From Phycisphaerales bacterium (lineage in GTDB: Bacteria; Planctomycetota; Phycisphaerae; Phycisphaerales; UBA1924): a stretch of 64,000 nt of DNA. The notes beneath the pieces were generated by a model, which made no database searches, was not told the DNA's origin, and saw only the letters and a program-made list of their open reading frames with translations. Position numbers and translations under genes: made by a program. Location: the NCBI GenBank assembly GCA_015487555.1, contig WFPK01000115.1, forward strand, positions 1 through 64,000. The letters run 5' to 3'. The first letter of the stretch is position 1; each line of letters starts with the position of its first letter. Positions 36,462 through 46,316 of this stretch are shown here, piece by piece.

Positions 36462-37495
36462 TGCAGCTACCCATCATGACGAACACAACGAACGAGGATG
36501 GATGCCCAACACGCCAGTACGCCTCTCGCCCTGGGATGACCCGCCGGAGCTTTCTTCGCCGAGGCACCGCAGCGACTGGAGCGGTGGCTGCGATTGCCGC
36601 TTCGCTGAGCCCGCTGCGTGAGCTGGCCGATACCGATGAGTTCACCGTCGCCAACTTCATCCAGAAGCACTACAAGGAGATGGATGGGCAGGATATGGCC
36701 AAGGCCCTTGAGCGTATCTCGGCTCAGGTGGAGAAGCGATACGATATTCGTCCCAACATCCGCGATATCAAGCCGATGGATGGCGTGGAGTTCGTCTACG
36801 CGCTCAACCTCACGCGGTGCATCGGGTGTCGAAAATGTGTCCACGCATGTGTCGCAGAGAACAATCAGTCTCGAAGCCCCGAGATCCAATACATCCGTGT
36901 GCTTGAGATGCCCCGAGGCACCAACGATATCGAGCAAGGTAACCACCACTACCAACGCGCCACGGTGCCCTCGGAAGATCACTACTACATGCCGATTCAG
37001 TGCCATCAGTGTGCAAGTCCGCCTTGTGTCAAGGTCTGCCCGGTCGAGGCGACCTGGCAAGAGCCCGATGGGATCACGGTTATTGACTACGACTGGTGCA
37101 TCGGGTGTCGGTATTGCGAAGCGGCGTGTCCATACTGGGCCAGAAGATTCAACTTCTCCAAGCCTTCGATCCCGAACGACAAAATCAACCCGAACATGAG
37201 CTACCTCTCGAACCGTCCGCGTTCCAAAGGCGTGATGGAGAAGTGCACCTTCTGCCTCCATCGCACCCGCGAGGGCAAAATGCCTGCATGTCTTGAGGTC
37301 TGTCCGACGGGGGCTCGCAAGTTCGGCAATATCCTCGATCCAGATTCGGATGTACGCAAGATTCTCGAATCCAAGCGGGTCTTCGTGCTCAAGCAGGACT
37401 TGGGTACGCTGCCAAGGTTCTTCTACTACTTCGATGAACGCGATCCGATCAATGAAAAGGTTCCCACAGGTACTCCAAGCGGGGGTGACGCATGA
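36461..37495 (+). CDS. Tat-exported 4Fe-4S ferredoxin subunit (NrfC/PsrB-like)
   Basis: TRRSFLRRGTAATGAVAAIAA; CIGCRKCVHACVAE, CHQCASPPCVKVCP, CIGCRYCEAACPY, CTFCLHRTREGKMPACLEVCP. Confidence 0.92.
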   Translation: MQLPIMTNTTNEDGCPTRQYASRPGMTRRSFLRRGTAATGAVAAIAASLSPLRELADTDEFTVANFIQKHYKEMDGQDMAKALERISAQVEKRYDIRPNIRDIKPMDGVEFVYALNLTRCIGCRKCVHACVAENNQSRSPEIQYIRVLEMPRGTNDIEQGNHHYQRATVPSEDHYYMPIQCHQCASPPCVKVCPVEATWQEPDGITVIDYDWCIGCRYCEAACPYWARRFNFSKPSIPNDKINPNMSYLSNRPRSKGVMEKCTFCLHRTREGKMPACLEVCPTGARKFGNILDPDSDVRKILESKRVFVLKQDLGTLPRFFYYFDERDPINEKVPTGTPSGGDA

Positions 37496-38808
37496 GCGGC
37501 GATACGAAAACTCTCTTCCGTGAATATCCTCGGTTCCTCTGGAGGTGCTTCCAGCTCAGTTTCGTCGGGGACTGGAAATACTACACATGGATGTTCTTCC
37601 TCTCGGTGGTGGCGCTCTTCGGGCTCAATGCCTACGCCAAGCAGTTTGTGCAGGGGCTCATCACCACCGGGATGACCGATCAGGTCTCGTGGGCGCTCTA
37701 CATCGCCAACTTTACCTATCTCGTCGGGGTGGCTGCGGCTGCGGTGATGCTGGTGATCCCGGTGTATATCTATAAAAACAAGGATTTGCACAATCTTGTG
37801 ATCTTTGGCGAGTTGCTCGCGGTGGTCGCGATCATCATGTGCCTGCTCTTTATCACTGCAGACCTGGGGCGTCCAGATCGGTTCCATCACTTGTTTCTCC
37901 GGTTTAACTTCCCGATGTCGATTCTGACCTGGGATGTGATTGCCCTCAATGGGTATCTGCTGCTCAATCTGCATATCTGCGGGTACCTGATCTACTGCGC
38001 CTACAACAACCGCAGGCCAACTCGGAAGTTCTATATTCCATTCGTGTTCGTCGCCATCGTCTGGGCGATCAGTATCCATACGGTGACAGCGTTTCTTTAC
38101 TCCGGTCTCGGTGGGCGTCCCTTCTGGAATAGTGCGGTGATCGCCCCTCGGTTCCTCGCCTCGGCCTTTGCTGCTGGTCCTGCGTTGATTATCTTGACGC
38201 TTCAGGTTATCAAGGCAAGTACGGGATATCCGGTTTCGGAGAAGGCGATCTCGACGCTCAAGGGGATTGTCACGGTGGCGCTGGGCATCAATATGTTCCT
38301 TTTGATTTCAGAGGTCTTTACCGAGTTCTATACGGGAACGACACACGCCGCTTCGGCCCGTTATCTCTTCTTCGGGCTTCACGGATACTCGGCCTTGGTG
38401 CCCTGGATCTGGACCGCGATCGGGCTCAACAGTTTCGCGCTCATCGTCTTGCTCACGCCTGCGGGCAAAAAACGCTGGGTGCTCAATGCTGCCTGCGTGG
38501 CGATGATTGTTGGGATCTGGATCGAGAAGGGCATGGGGTTGATTGTGCCTGCCTTTATCCCCTCGCCGCTCGGTGAGATCGTCGAGTATGTCCCGACGCT
38601 CAATGAGATTCTCGTCTGCACGGGGATCTGGGCGTTCGGGCTTTTGATCTACACGATTCTCGTTCGGGTGACGATCCCAGTGTTGTACGGCGAGTTGACA
38701 GTGGACACGGTGTATCACACTGATCCGGAAAAGAAGTTGAAGCAGAGGCAGGCGACAAAAGAGGCAACGAAGGAAGCAATGAAAGAATCGGCGAGCGTAT
38801 CGCTGTAG
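37492..38808 (+). CDS. NrfD/PsrC-family integral membrane quinone-interacting subunit
   Basis: Multi-TM protein following an NrfC-like gene with ATGA overlap; LGRPDRFHHLFLRFNFPMSILTWDVIALNGYLLLNL. Confidence 0.9.
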   Translation: MSGDTKTLFREYPRFLWRCFQLSFVGDWKYYTWMFFLSVVALFGLNAYAKQFVQGLITTGMTDQVSWALYIANFTYLVGVAAAAVMLVIPVYIYKNKDLHNLVIFGELLAVVAIIMCLLFITADLGRPDRFHHLFLRFNFPMSILTWDVIALNGYLLLNLHICGYLIYCAYNNRRPTRKFYIPFVFVAIVWAISIHTVTAFLYSGLGGRPFWNSAVIAPRFLASAFAAGPALIILTLQVIKASTGYPVSEKAISTLKGIVTVALGINMFLLISEVFTEFYTGTTHAASARYLFFGLHGYSALVPWIWTAIGLNSFALIVLLTPAGKKRWVLNAACVAMIVGIWIEKGMGLIVPAFIPSPLGEIVEYVPTLNEILVCTGIWAFGLLIYTILVRVTIPVLYGELTVDTVYHTDPEKKLKQRQATKEATKEAMKESASVSL

Positions 38809-38822
38809 TAAAGGAGACGGTC

Positions 38823-40265
38823 ATGAGACGAAAACAGCTGTTGTTGGTCGCGGGAGTTTGTACCTTAGCCTCATCGGCGATGGGACAAATCTTCGCTCCG
38901 GCAGAGATGTCACGCCAGTCCAGTGAATGTCTGGAGTGCCATCAGAAGTTGAACCCGAGTCTGTATCAGCAGTGGGGTTCGAGCAAACATTATCGTGGGA
39001 ATGTCGGGTGCTACGAATGTCACCAGGCGGACCGAGATGATGCGGATGCCTTCAAGCATGAAGGGTTCACGATCTCCATTCTTGTCACACCCAAGGATTG
39101 TGCCCGGTGCCATTCCAAGGAAGTTGAAGAGTTTGCAGGGTCGCATCACTCCAAAGCCGGTCGGATTCTTGGATCGCTTGACAATGTCCTCGCCGAGGTT
39201 GTCGAAGGCAACAGCGGATTGGTGACGCAGGGATTCCCCGAAGGTGTCTCGGCAGCAGCCGTCAACGGGTGCTGGCAATGTCATGGCTCGGAGGTCAAAG
39301 TGCTCCCCGGCGGCAAGCTCGATCCGGCAACCTACCCCAACTCGGGGATCGGGCGTCTGAACCCAGATGGTTCGGAAGGTTCGTGCAATGCGTGTCACAC
39401 ACGCCACGACTTCTCGGTCGCCCAGGCCCGTCACCCGGACACCTGCGGCAAGTGCCACCTTGGTCCTGACCACCCGCAAAAGGAAATCTACGAAGAATCC
39501 AAGCACGGTATCAACTTCTTCTCGAAGGTTGATGAGATGAATATGGATAACGAAAAATGGATTGTTGGTGAAGATTATTGGGCAGCGCCAACCTGTGCGA
39601 CATGCCATATGTCAGAAACCAAGAATCAGCCCGTCACCCATGACATCGGGATGCGGATCAGCTGGAACAACCGTCCAGCCGTTTCGATCCGTCCTGAAGT
39701 TTCCGACGCCAAGATGGGGCTTCCCGGCGCCAATGTGCCTTGGCAGGTCCGGCGTGACAACATGAAGGATGTCTGCCTGAGCTGTCACCAGACGCAGTGG
39801 GTGGATAACTTCTATGTACAGTACGATGCGCTCATCGAGCTCTACAACGAGAAGTTTGCCAAACCCGGGATCGAGTTGATGAAGTACGCCAAGCCGCTCA
39901 AGAGCTCGGTACCTTTTGCCAACAAGATCGACTTCACATGGTTTGAGCTCTGGCATCACGAAGGTCGCCGTGCCCGCCACGGGGCAGCGATGATGGCGCC
40001 CGATTACACCCATTGGCACGGGACTTACGAAATCGCTCGCAACTTCTACTCGAAGCTCATCCCTGAGCTGAGAGAGCTCGTTGAAGATGGTCTGCGTTCG
40101 GGTGATAAGGATCTTGTCGATGCAGCCAAGGCGCTCGATGCCAAGATCGAAGAGGTGCTCAATACCGACGATCACAAGTGGTACTTGGGCAAGATGGACC
40201 CGGCCGAGGCGGCCAAACGCAAGAAGGCCGCTCAGGATTTCAAGAATCGTTACAACGAGGATTGA
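38823..40265 (+). CDS. Octahaem cytochrome c of the hydroxylamine oxidoreductase (HAO) family
   Basis: Eight CXXCH: CLECH, CYECH, CARCH, CWQCH, CNACH, CGKCH, CATCH, CLSCH; HAO-like IGRLNPDGSEGSCNACHTRHDFSVAQAR, CGKCHLGPDHPQKEIYEESKHG, FELWHHEGRRARHGAAMMAPDYTHWHG. Confidence 0.92.
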   Translation: MRRKQLLLVAGVCTLASSAMGQIFAPAEMSRQSSECLECHQKLNPSLYQQWGSSKHYRGNVGCYECHQADRDDADAFKHEGFTISILVTPKDCARCHSKEVEEFAGSHHSKAGRILGSLDNVLAEVVEGNSGLVTQGFPEGVSAAAVNGCWQCHGSEVKVLPGGKLDPATYPNSGIGRLNPDGSEGSCNACHTRHDFSVAQARHPDTCGKCHLGPDHPQKEIYEESKHGINFFSKVDEMNMDNEKWIVGEDYWAAPTCATCHMSETKNQPVTHDIGMRISWNNRPAVSIRPEVSDAKMGLPGANVPWQVRRDNMKDVCLSCHQTQWVDNFYVQYDALIELYNEKFAKPGIELMKYAKPLKSSVPFANKIDFTWFELWHHEGRRARHGAAMMAPDYTHWHGTYEIARNFYSKLIPELRELVEDGLRSGDKDLVDAAKALDAKIEEVLNTDDHKWYLGKMDPAEAAKRKKAAQDFKNRYNED

Positions 40266-40330
40266 TCGAATATGACCGACCGAGGAATCGGTCTCCACTC
40301 AACGGATGAATACCTCAAAGGACCCTGTCA

Positions 40331-40804
40331 ATGGCTCGTCATCTGACCGAACAAGATGCACAGATCGCGCTCAAGGATCACCTTGGCGACAAAGCGATGA
40401 ACGCCCGGCTTGCGCATGGGATGTACATCGACGCCGAGACGATTCTCAAGATGCTCGATGATGCGACCTTCGTTCGGTATCCGGTGAGCATTCGCTTCGA
40501 CGCTGAGCATTTAGAGCCCGGCGAGTTCGCGATGCCCATCGCCCTTGGCGATCATCCATCGGCGGGGTTCTGCTTATTCATTCATCCCTATTTCGAGCAT
40601 CAGCCAGAAGCCTGGCCGTTGCTCATTGCGTACCACATCCCCTCGATCAACTATGGGGAGATTGTCTCGCATGCGGACGCCGAGCATTTCGGGGCCACCC
40701 TTGTTGGGCTCGATGTGGATACCTATTACCAAGCGCTGTGTGAGCTTGCAGACTCGATCCCCGGTGCATCTGGGGACTCAGGTTGTGGCGGAGGATGTTC
40801 ATGA
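40331..40804 (+). CDS. Hypothetical protein with CGGGC C-terminal motif
   Basis: Intact ORF between HAO-like and resB genes; ends SGDSGCGGGCS; stop overlaps the resB start. Confidence 0.7.
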   Translation: MARHLTEQDAQIALKDHLGDKAMNARLAHGMYIDAETILKMLDDATFVRYPVSIRFDAEHLEPGEFAMPIALGDHPSAGFCLFIHPYFEHQPEAWPLLIAYHIPSINYGEIVSHADAEHFGATLVGLDVDTYYQALCELADSIPGASGDSGCGGGCS

Positions 40805-42744
40805 AACCTCGATATGACTGGCACAAAACACCTTTGGGGCGTGCGATTCTTTTCTTCGGCTCGATCAAGTTCGCGGTGCCGATTTTGGTTTTGGCAACGC
40901 TTGCGCTGTGCTATGGCACTTGGCTTGAAGCAACAACCAACGCAACCCATGCCAAGATTGTGGTCTATGGGTCGTGGTGGTTCGTTGTCTTGATGGCATT
41001 GATCTGCGTCACACTCATCCTTGCGGTTGTCACGCGATACCCCTGGCGGAAAAAACACACCGGGTTCATCATCGTCCACGCGGCCCTCATCACGATCATC
41101 GTCTCCGGATTCGTCACCTTCTTTACCAAGGTCGAAGGTACCATGTCGCTCGAAGAAGGGATGCGTGCCGATGCGCTGCGGGGGCAGACTAACGAGCTCC
41201 AGATACTCACGCACAACGCTGGGGAGTTCGAGATACTCGATGCGCAGATCATCCGGGCTCCAGGAACAATCTCACTCAACGGCATCGAGATCGAGGTGCT
41301 CGAACGATGGGACAACTCGGCGCAAGAAACAGTCGTCCTCAATGATGGCATGAACCTGCTCCACGCCATCGAGCTCAAGTTTGGCGCTGGCGATGAGGGG
41401 CACTGGATCGGGCAGCTTCAAAATGGTGAAACCCCACCGGTCCTTCACGAGGTCGAGGTGCGCGTCTTGCCCCAAGGGCAGGCATGGTCGCCCGAAACCA
41501 TCGGTCAGCAATCCCGCCCGGTGTTTCGACACCGGAACAAGGAGGGCTTGATCGACCTCGAAGAAGTCGGGCAGGTGGTCGATACCGGGTGGGCCATCGA
41601 ATCCATCAGACGCTTCAAACACGCGATGGTCGGGCCTGAGGGGATGATCGAAGGCGATGAATCACGCGATAACCCGGCAGTTGAAGTGACACTTGTCCAT
41701 GAGAATGGATCGCGCGAACGACACGCTGCCTTCGATCGGTTCCGAGGTTCAATCAACAAAAAACAGGTCGATGGCGAGGATTTCTCCGAGCTGGTGCTCG
41801 AATATGTCGGGCACGGGCTCGATCGTCCGACGCTGGTTTTTACCCGCGATGAATCGGCGACTACTGCCCACTTCGCATCGCCCGATGGACACCGCATCGA
41901 GCAGGTGCTCGATGGGCAGGCTCCGTGGACGATCGACCTGGGCGATGGAAGCGAGTGCATCATTCTCGAAGCATTCTCCAACGCCCGAGGCACAACCAAG
42001 CTCGTCAAGGCGCCGCAAGGCGAAGAAAACATGCCTGCGCTGGTGGTGCGGATTCATGGGACAGCTGCCGATGGCACCGCTTCGCATGAACCGATGATCC
42101 TCGCGTGGGGAGCACGCTCGATGATTCAAGTCGGTGATGAGTTTCTGGGGATTTCCTATACCCCCTCGATGACTCGGGTTCCCTTTGCGATTGAGCTGGT
42201 CGACTTCCGTAAGGTGGACTACCCCGGATCATCCATGGCGATGGCCTACGAGTCCGATGTCATCTTTACCGACGAGCACGGCAACACGCATGAGCAGACC
42301 ATCTGGATGAACAATCCGCTCGAGTATCAAGGGTGGAAGGTCTATCAATCAGGATTCGTCGGCTCGGATGTCTCGATCTTCCAAGTGACCAAAGACCCCG
42401 GGTTGCTCGCAACCTACATAGGGTGCATCTTCCTCTGCTTGGGGATCTTGGTGATGTACTACTCCAAGGCATATTCACACGGACACCCCGGTATGCCCAA
42501 GGTGTTCGATTCAAAGAAGAAAAGGAGCTCAAACCATGCGTTTGCTGAGCGTACTTCTGATGTCGTTGATGGCGATCGCCATGATCTCCCCCCAAGCACA
42601 AGCGTCGCAACCGCCTCGCCCGGATCAGGACTGGAAGTCCAAGTTTGCATCGATTCCGATCCAGGATCGCGGACGCACGATGCCGATGGACACCTACGCA
42701 AGACGCGTGGCCGTCGCGATCACCGGACGCACACAGTGGGGTGA
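40801..42744 (+). CDS. ResB-like cytochrome c biogenesis protein
   Basis: Four TM regions, periplasmic domain; GFIIVHAALITIIVSGFVTFFTKVEGTMSLEEG, NNPLEYQGWKVYQSGF...DPGLLATYIGCIFLCLGILVMYYSK. The last ~70 residues overlap ccsA and are doubtful. Confidence 0.85.
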   Translation: MKPRYDWHKTPLGRAILFFGSIKFAVPILVLATLALCYGTWLEATTNATHAKIVVYGSWWFVVLMALICVTLILAVVTRYPWRKKHTGFIIVHAALITIIVSGFVTFFTKVEGTMSLEEGMRADALRGQTNELQILTHNAGEFEILDAQIIRAPGTISLNGIEIEVLERWDNSAQETVVLNDGMNLLHAIELKFGAGDEGHWIGQLQNGETPPVLHEVEVRVLPQGQAWSPETIGQQSRPVFRHRNKEGLIDLEEVGQVVDTGWAIESIRRFKHAMVGPEGMIEGDESRDNPAVEVTLVHENGSRERHAAFDRFRGSINKKQVDGEDFSELVLEYVGHGLDRPTLVFTRDESATTAHFASPDGHRIEQVLDGQAPWTIDLGDGSECIILEAFSNARGTTKLVKAPQGEENMPALVVRIHGTAADGTASHEPMILAWGARSMIQVGDEFLGISYTPSMTRVPFAIELVDFRKVDYPGSSMAMAYESDVIFTDEHGNTHEQTIWMNNPLEYQGWKVYQSGFVGSDVSIFQVTKDPGLLATYIGCIFLCLGILVMYYSKAYSHGHPGMPKVFDSKKKRSSNHAFAERTSDVVDGDRHDLPPSTSVATASPGSGLEVQVCIDSDPGSRTHDADGHLRKTRGRRDHRTHTVG

Positions 42745-44254
42745 GGGGCGAGGCCCAGCGGGATACTCAGGGAGAGATCACATCGACCTGATCGCCGATC
42801 TGCTCTTCAAGCCCGACGAGATGTTCCGCGAAGAGCTCATCCCACTTGGGCGCAAGAAGCTCAAAGCCGAGTTCGGGCTCGATCCCGATGCCAAGTTCTT
42901 CGCGCCCGGCGAGCTGATGCTCAACGAGGGGCTCCATCGACTCTCGGGCGAGGTCCGCACGAAGATGGATCGCAACAACAAGTATCGCCCATCGCGCGAC
43001 GAGCAGGCGGTGATTGATGCGCAGAACAAAATGGCGACGCTGTCGTTCTTTATGACCGGGCAGGGGATCGCCATTGTTCCGATCGAAGGCACCGAGACAT
43101 TCGCCTCGGCAGGGATCAAACACACCGATCATGGCACCGAAGAGGTCCAGCGGGCGCTGCTGGCGATGCAGGAGGCCTATCTCAACGACGGCGATATGAA
43201 CGCGGCGGTTGATACACTCATCAACGCGATCAATGCCAACACCCAGCACCCCCAGACGCTTGCATCCAAGATCAACATGGAGCTGCTCTACAACACGCAC
43301 AAGCCCTGGCGGATGGCAGCCATCGCCACTGTGCTCGCGCTGCTGTTGTTGATTGCGCGGTGGATTGTTCGTTCCAAGGTCATCACTGTGCTCATCGCGC
43401 TGGCGATTCTCTGGGCAATGGCCGAGCAGGCCTTTGGGCTCTGGCTCCGCGTGGCGATCCTCGAGCGCGCTCCGGTGTCCAATACCTACGAGTCCCTGCT
43501 CTGGATGGGGATCGTCGCGGTGATCCTTGGGATCGTCGGCCAGCTGCTCTCGCCGAGGAGCTGGTACCTCGCAGCGGGTCTGAGTGCATCGGTGCTTTCG
43601 ATTCTCTTTGCGATGCTTGTTCCGCTCCAAGATCAGACCAACTCGCTGCCCGCGGTGCTGCGTTCAAACTACTGGTTGATTGTCCATGTGCTCACCATCG
43701 TCGCTTCGTACGGCGCACTGCTGCTGGCTGCGGTCTTGGCCCATGTCTATCTCTTCAAGGATGTGCTCTTGCGCCGGCCTTCTGAGAAGTCGGAGCGGAT
43801 CGTTGTGCAGGTCTACCGTATGATGCAGATCGGGGTGATTTTGCTCACCGCGGGTACCATCCTCGGGGGCGTCTGGGCAGCCGACTCATGGGGACGATTC
43901 TGGGGATGGGATCCAAAAGAAACATGGTCGCTCATCTCGATCCTGACTTACTTTATCCTCCTCCATGCCCGGTATGTGGGATGGATTCGTGATTTCGGGC
44001 TCGCCGTCTCGGCGATCGTTGGATTCCTCGCCATCGTCTGGACTTTCTATGGCGTGAACTATGTCATGGCATCAGGGCTCCACTCGTATGGATTCGGTTC
44101 CGGCGGCGAAATATGGGTCGCGATCTGGGCGTTGGCGGAGGTCGTATTCGTGGCGATCTGCCTGTGGAGAAGACCCAGCAAGCCCTCACGCTCTCGGAGA
44201 AAATCAGGGACGAATCGTTCAACTGTTGCGCACAAATCGGCAGCGGTAACATAA
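42536..44254 (+). CDS. CcsA/ResC-like cytochrome c assembly protein with N-terminal secreted extension
   Basis: VSNTYESLLWMGIV, VHVLTIVASYGALLLAAVLAHVYL, GGVWAADSWGRFWGWDPKETWSLISILTYFILLHARY (tryptophan-rich haem-handling motif). Confidence 0.93.
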   Translation: MRLLSVLLMSLMAIAMISPQAQASQPPRPDQDWKSKFASIPIQDRGRTMPMDTYARRVAVAITGRTQWGEGRGPAGYSGRDHIDLIADLLFKPDEMFREELIPLGRKKLKAEFGLDPDAKFFAPGELMLNEGLHRLSGEVRTKMDRNNKYRPSRDEQAVIDAQNKMATLSFFMTGQGIAIVPIEGTETFASAGIKHTDHGTEEVQRALLAMQEAYLNDGDMNAAVDTLINAINANTQHPQTLASKINMELLYNTHKPWRMAAIATVLALLLLIARWIVRSKVITVLIALAILWAMAEQAFGLWLRVAILERAPVSNTYESLLWMGIVAVILGIVGQLLSPRSWYLAAGLSASVLSILFAMLVPLQDQTNSLPAVLRSNYWLIVHVLTIVASYGALLLAAVLAHVYLFKDVLLRRPSEKSERIVVQVYRMMQIGVILLTAGTILGGVWAADSWGRFWGWDPKETWSLISILTYFILLHARYVGWIRDFGLAVSAIVGFLAIVWTFYGVNYVMASGLHSYGFGSGGEIWVAIWALAEVVFVAICLWRRPSKPSRSRRKSGTNRSTVAHKSAAVT

Positions 44255-44430
44255 ATGTATGGATATAACCGCATTGCGAGAAGATCGTAATACGGAGGAC
44301 GGATTGCTTTGACGATGAATACACATGCCCAAATGATGGGATAGACAATATACATCGCCTGCAAGGTGACAGCGCCGAGTGTTCGGCGTGTACCGTGCGG
44401 GATTCAATATTGGCAGGCCTGGAGGCTTCA

Positions 44431-45915
44431 ATGACACGCATGACGCACAATGGAAAAGACAAGAGAAAAGAAGGACGAGCACTGACCACTGTTGCACTTG
44501 CAGGGACGATCACGCTCGTCTCCGCTGCCGGTGTGGCTTTGGCAGAGGATCAAACAGACCAAAGCGACGCACCCGCTGTTACCTACCCCAAGTTCAAGAC
44601 CCTCCGCTTTGACGAAGACTGGTCCGGGTTTGATTCAGAAAATGGGGACGACTACTGGGACGATCTCAAGCATATCAAGCTCAGCGATGATGGTTCATCA
44701 TGGGTCAGTGTCGGCGGGTCGCTTCGGCTTCGTTCCGAAGCGTGGCAATCCTTTGGGTTCTCCCCGGCCACCACCGCGGATGATTCATTTGCACTCTCAC
44801 GCCTCCAACTTCACACCGACTGGAACTTCGGCGAGAACTTCCGCGTGTTCATCGAAGGCGAGAGCGCACTTTCAACCGATCGCGATTTGGCAGGTGGCGT
44901 GCGTGGGCTCGATGCCGATGCGCTCGATCTCCAGAACGCATTCGCCGATATCATCCTCCCCTTCGGCGAGGCCGACGACAAAGTCACCCTCCGCATTGGT
45001 CGCCAAGGACTCCTCTTTGGCAAACAACGCCTCGTTTCGACACTCCCCTGGGCAAACTCCCAGCGATCATGGGACGGCGGACGAGTCATCGTCGAAATGA
45101 ACGGGTGGCGCGCCGACGCCTTCTACACCCGCTACACGCCTGTCGAGAAATACAACTTCAACGATTGGAATGCCGGCCCAGACTTCTGGGGCATCTACGC
45201 CACGGGTAAAATCGGAGGCGATCACAACATCGGGGTCGATCTCTACTACCTCGGACTTGAAACCGATGGCTCAGTGACCTTCAACGGCACCACCGGCATC
45301 GAAGAACGCCATACCGTCGGGGCACGCCTCTTCGGCAAGTTCGGCGACTCAGGGTTCGGCTATGATGTCGAGGGCGCCTACCAGTTCGGCGATGTTGGCA
45401 GCGCCGATATCAGCGCCTACATGTTCGCATCGCAGGTCTACTACGCATTCGATTCCGAATGGAAACCAAAGGTCTACCTCGGGTTTGATATCTCCTCGGG
45501 TGACGACACCGCAGGCGATGCCGATGTCGAAACCTTCAATCAGCTCTTCCCGCTCGGGCATGCCTACAACGGGTTCATGGACTTGATCGGGCGTCAGAAC
45601 ATCACCGATCTCTCTGCGGGTGTCTCGTTCAAGCCTCACAAGAAGTTCCTCGTCAAGGCTGACTTCCACAACTTCACACGGACGAGCGATTCCGACTCAG
45701 TCTACAACGCTGGCGGGGGCGTCTTGCGCCCAACTGCTGCTGGCGCATCGAGCTCCGTCGGACAAGAGTTTGACCTGACCGTCAAATACTTCGCCAACCG
45801 CAACTTGACCATCCAAGGCGGCTACTCACACTTCTTCGCAGGGGATTTCTTCACCGATACCGGATCAGATGAAGACATCGACTGGTACTACTTCCAAGGC
45901 ACCTACACCTTCTGA
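44431..45915 (+). CDS. Outer membrane porin, alginate-export/AlgE-like family
   Basis: Signal peptide; VGGSLRLRSEAWQSFGF, VTLRIGRQGLLFGKQRLVSTLPWANSQRSWDGGRV; ends with aromatic WYYFQGTYTF. Confidence 0.8.
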   Translation: MTRMTHNGKDKRKEGRALTTVALAGTITLVSAAGVALAEDQTDQSDAPAVTYPKFKTLRFDEDWSGFDSENGDDYWDDLKHIKLSDDGSSWVSVGGSLRLRSEAWQSFGFSPATTADDSFALSRLQLHTDWNFGENFRVFIEGESALSTDRDLAGGVRGLDADALDLQNAFADIILPFGEADDKVTLRIGRQGLLFGKQRLVSTLPWANSQRSWDGGRVIVEMNGWRADAFYTRYTPVEKYNFNDWNAGPDFWGIYATGKIGGDHNIGVDLYYLGLETDGSVTFNGTTGIEERHTVGARLFGKFGDSGFGYDVEGAYQFGDVGSADISAYMFASQVYYAFDSEWKPKVYLGFDISSGDDTAGDADVETFNQLFPLGHAYNGFMDLIGRQNITDLSAGVSFKPHKKFLVKADFHNFTRTSDSDSVYNAGGGVLRPTAAGASSSVGQEFDLTVKYFANRNLTIQGGYSHFFAGDFFTDTGSDEDIDWYYFQGTYTF

Positions 45916-45960
45916 TTGGCAGGTGCGGAGCACATACGCTTTGTAAAACTCCTCTATTGC

Positions 45961-45989
45961 GACAAGGCCCTGCACTGCGGGGCCTTGTC
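45961..45989 (+). terminator. Hairpin terminator after the porin gene
   Basis: GACAAGGCCC-tgcactgcg-GGGCCTTGTC, perfect 10-bp stem; T-tract weak (attgttc). Confidence 0.6.
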
Positions 45990-46316
45990 ATTGTTCAGGG
46001 CAATGGCAGGATTTGAAGAAAAAGGCATCGCGACAAGGACAAGGGCAAAGATGAGGATGCACCCACACCGGTCTCCCGACGGGAGGCGTGTCGTCTACAT
46101 CCCGATGCCAAAGGCATCATCGAAGGCCTGGGGCATCCATTGAAGATTCGCCCGAGGACAAAGCGAGCGGGGAGGTGTTGCAAGATTTCTGCACAAGAGG
46201 TATCGGTATGCGATGAAACTCCTCGCTGGGGGATATAGGATACAGGTGTTCATGGTCATTTGAATCGTGGAGTTCTCCATCTTTTCTTTGGTCAGCAGTG
46301 CGTCGGAAGGTGTACG

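Noticed and set aside
44059-44364. 101-aa minus ORF with hydrophobic N-terminus (MQAMYIVYPIIWACVFIVKAIRPPYYDLL)
   Set aside because: Mostly antisense to ccsA; possibly a degraded fragment but cannot be supported.
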